IMG/VR virus record: IMGVR_UViG_3300031840_000789
Span: 1 to 22,113 of that record
DNA: 22,113 nucleotides
Origin: a virus
Reading direction: 5' to 3' (one strand)
The notes beneath the pieces are model-generated. The model did not search any database. It was given only the letters and a program-made list of their open reading frames with translations, and had not been told where the DNA came from. Below are positions 21,145-22,113 of this stretch, one piece after another. The translations under genes were made by a program, and so were the position numbers. The first letter of the stretch is position 1. Each line of letters starts with the position of its first letter.

Positions 21145-21662
21145 CACTGCTGACCGCCCAGGCACATGGCCATTTCATCGAGTCGCCGATTGTGAAGGCC
21201 TTGGTAGAACTGGCCGTCGCTATAGGCCCAGGCAGGGCGACCATCCGGGTGCCACGCTAAAGCGCGACATCCAGCGTCGACGCGCCCGGCATTGATAAGC
21301 CGCACGGCGCGACTGCCGCAGGTCGCAGGCCAACCAAAGTTATGAGCGTGTGAACTCAGCGCGTCGAATACATACTGCGGGATCGGTTGATCAATGCAGC
21401 GCGCCAAAGACCGCTGCGTCTGGATGACCACGCGCCGCTCTTCCGCCTCGCACTCTTCGGCAGTCCAGGTATCACCAACGACCAGCGGCCGGCTGGACGT
21501 GTAGGGTGTAATGCCCTTGCAAACCGTGGGCAGTCCGCCGGCAAGCTGATCGGCATAGACCGTGTACTCGCCCTCGCCTTCCCATAATCCCAGGAAGGCC
21601 AGCAGACCGGCTGAGGCCAAGGCGACGCCACCGGCCGCAATGACGGAGCGTTTACGGGCCAT
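21144..21662 (-). CDS. SAR-type endolysin (lysozyme, GH24-like)
   Basis: The product has 172 residues. Residues about 8-26 (IAAGGVALASAGLLAFLGL) are an alanine/glycine-rich, weakly hydrophobic N-terminal segment, typical of signal-anchor-release endolysins that are exported by Sec, held in the membrane and later released. The muramidase site follows: WEGEGE with Glu28, YADQLAGG with Asp38, and PTVCKGIT with Thr46. It then has TWTAEECEAEE, FDALSSHAHNFG and the C-terminal RRLDEMAMCLGGQQ found in P21-type lysozymes. Several cysteines (48, 70 and others) could support the disulfide switch known in SAR endolysins. The Glu-to-Asp spacing is 10 residues, against 9 in T4 and P21 lysozymes. The gene overlaps the holin gene by 11 bases, with AGGA upstream of the ATG. 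Confidence 0.9.
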   Translation of the reverse strand: MARKRSVIAAGGVALASAGLLAFLGLWEGEGEYTVYADQLAGGLPTVCKGITPYTSSRPLVVGDTWTAEECEAEERRVVIQTQRSLARCIDQPIPQYVFDALSSHAHNFGWPATCGSRAVRLINAGRVDAGCRALAWHPDGRPAWAYSDGQFYQGLHNRRLDEMAMCLGGQQ

Positions 21663-21903
21663 CGTTATCGTCCTGGCTGAGTTTGGCCTCTTGCAGTTCG
21701 AACAGCCGCTGCTGACGGCGGTCCTTCCGGCGCTGGTAGTAGATGTTGAACAACAGGGTCAGCACAGCGGTCACGATACCGACGACAATGCCAAGGTCGG
21801 TCAACGTAAGGCCTGCAATGATCGACGCGCCGGCCCCACCGTAGCTGGTGGCCGACATCACGGCATCAGTCTTCGGGGTCATCCCGCGACTCCTGTTTTC
21901 CAT
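21652..21903 (-). CDS. Class II holin, probable pinholin, with two start codons
   Basis: The longest form has 83 residues (MENRSRGMTPK). A second ATG at 21882 gives a 76-residue form starting MTPKTDAVM. The first hydrophobic stretch (residues about 15-34, ATSYGGAGASIIAGLTL) is rich in glycine, alanine and serine. The second (38-56, LGIVVGIVTAVLTLLFNIY) is strongly hydrophobic and is followed by QRRKDRRQQR, a cytoplasmic basic tail. A weak first helix plus a strong second helix matches the S21 pinholin, which pairs with SAR endolysins such as the one encoded next. Holins set the time of lysis. The two starts may give holin and antiholin forms. The gene is first in the lysis cassette. Confidence 0.85.
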   Translation of the reverse strand: MENRSRGMTPKTDAVMSATSYGGAGASIIAGLTLTDLGIVVGIVTAVLTLLFNIYYQRRKDRRQQRLFELQEAKLSQDDNDGP

Positions 21904-21914
21904 AGGGACCTCCT
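21880..21914 (-). promoter_or_regulatory. Dual translation start of the holin gene
   Basis: AGGAGG at 21909-21914 lies 5 bases before the ATG at 21903. CAGGAG at 21890-21895 lies 7 bases before the in-frame ATG at 21882. Both are strong ribosome sites. The seven extra residues of the long form carry two arginines and one glutamate. Lambda S and P21 S use such dual starts to make a holin and an antiholin whose longer N-terminus bears extra positive charge. Confidence 0.65.
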
Positions 21915-21949
21915 AGAGGTTCCCCCCAGGTGAATTCGAAGCCCGTAGG

Positions 21950-21961
21950 TGGGCTAGCCCA
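21950..21961. repeat. 12-bp perfect palindrome upstream of the lysis cassette
   Basis: TGGGCTAGCCCA is a perfect palindrome. It overlaps a second small stem (GCCC 21941-21944 with GGGC 21951-21954). It lies in the 120-base stretch between the terminator and the holin gene, where the late promoter or leader would be expected. It could be a regulator site or a hairpin in the leader RNA. No convincing -35/-10 pair was found in this stretch. Confidence 0.35.
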
Positions 21962-22021
21962 GCCTGTTAGATATTTGTGGGTGTGCTGGGCCAAGTGCCG
22001 GCGCCCGCTATCAACGTGGTG

Positions 22022-22050
22022 CAAATAGAAAGGCCCGCCGAAGCGGGCCT
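22022..22050 (-). terminator. Intrinsic terminator upstream of the lysis genes, minus strand
   Basis: AGGCCCGC at 22031-22038 and GCGGGCCT at 22043-22050 form a perfect 8-bp GC-rich stem. On the minus strand the loop reads TTCG, an extra-stable tetraloop, and the stem is followed by TTTCTATTTG. It would stop transcription coming from the right before it enters the holin gene. It may close an upstream unit or act like lambda tR', which is overridden by an antiterminator during late expression. Confidence 0.75.
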
Positions 22051-22054
22051 GGGT

Positions 22055-22071
22055 GGCCGCTGGGAACGGCC
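22055..22071 (-). repeat. Small hairpin next to the right-edge terminators
   Basis: GGCCG at 22055-22059 pairs with CGGCC at 22067-22071 around a 7-base loop. It lies 4 bases from the strong terminator stem and has no T-run of its own. It may be part of a tandem terminator group or be incidental in GC-rich DNA. Confidence 0.3.
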
Positions 22072-22088
22072 GGGGGAGATCGTGCGGG

Positions 22089-22113
22089 CACAAAAAAACC
22101 CGCCAAGACTTTC
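22089..22113 (-). terminator. Probable second terminator cut by the window edge
   Basis: On the minus strand the sequence reads TTGGCGGGTTTTTTTG, a GC-rich half-stem followed by seven Ts. The plus strand AAAAAAACCCGCCAAG is the mirror, so the missing part beyond 22113 probably completes the stem with CCCGCC. This would be a bidirectional or minus-strand terminator of the gene lying outside the window. An alternative weak pairing with GCGGG at 22084-22088 exists. Confidence 0.5.

Noticed and set aside
21962-22020. Possible minus-strand promoter (TTGGCC with TATCTA) before the holin gene
   Set aside because: The spacing is only about 15 bases and both hexamers are poor, so it is not better than chance.

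Overview
The window is a long block of siphophage (lambda-like supergroup) late genes from a high-GC genome. It is most likely a prophage or temperate phage of a GC-rich Pseudomonadota, probably a gammaproteobacterium. I cannot name the genus. Evidence for the host type is a two-component Rz/Rz1 spanin (Gram-negative host), lambda-type terminase, portal and gpW proteins, and a codon usage that pushes most genes to an estimated 65-70% GC. No integrase, repressor, tRNA, rRNA, CRISPR array or insertion sequence is visible.

Nearly everything lies on the minus strand and is read from right to left as one tightly packed late operon. At the right edge (about 22022-22113) are hairpins and at least one good intrinsic terminator. 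Next comes the lysis cassette: a holin with two start codons, a signal-anchor-release (SAR) type lysozyme, and overlapping Rz/Rz1 spanin genes (21903-20565). A 132-base gap (20433-20564) holds a 20-bp hyphenated dyad and is the natural place for a cos or terminase-recognition site. The packaging and head genes follow: small and large terminase, a gpW-like head-tail joiner, the portal, a ClpP-like protease/scaffold/major capsid fusion, and a DUF2190-type cement protein (20432-13621). Then come the head-tail completion genes, the tail terminator candidate and the tail tube (13618-11433). Last are the tape measure protein and a set of tail-tip proteins without recognisable lambda homologues (11376-648). 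No contractile sheath gene is present, so the virion should have a long flexible tail.

Most neighbouring genes overlap by ATGA or TGATG, which points to translational coupling. The exceptions are three gaps flanking the capsid, cement, tube and tape measure genes. Each of these begins with TAACCAC (stop codon plus CCAC) and carries a GC-rich hairpin.

Three things stand out in the tail-tip region. A 1164-residue protein carries about six degenerate beta-type repeats. A hub-like protein has a tryptophan- and proline-rich repetitive N-terminal region. A clearly lower-GC insert (about 2885-4385) spans one gene and most of the next, suggesting recombinational exchange of tip or receptor-binding genes.

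At the left edge, a single lower-GC gene on the plus strand (164-643) converges on the end of the tail operon, with 4 bases between the two stops. It encodes a small C-terminally membrane-anchored protein behind a leader with three hairpins, and looks like a moron or cargo gene. It is the best candidate here for an undescribed function such as exclusion, defence or lysogenic conversion, but that is inference only.
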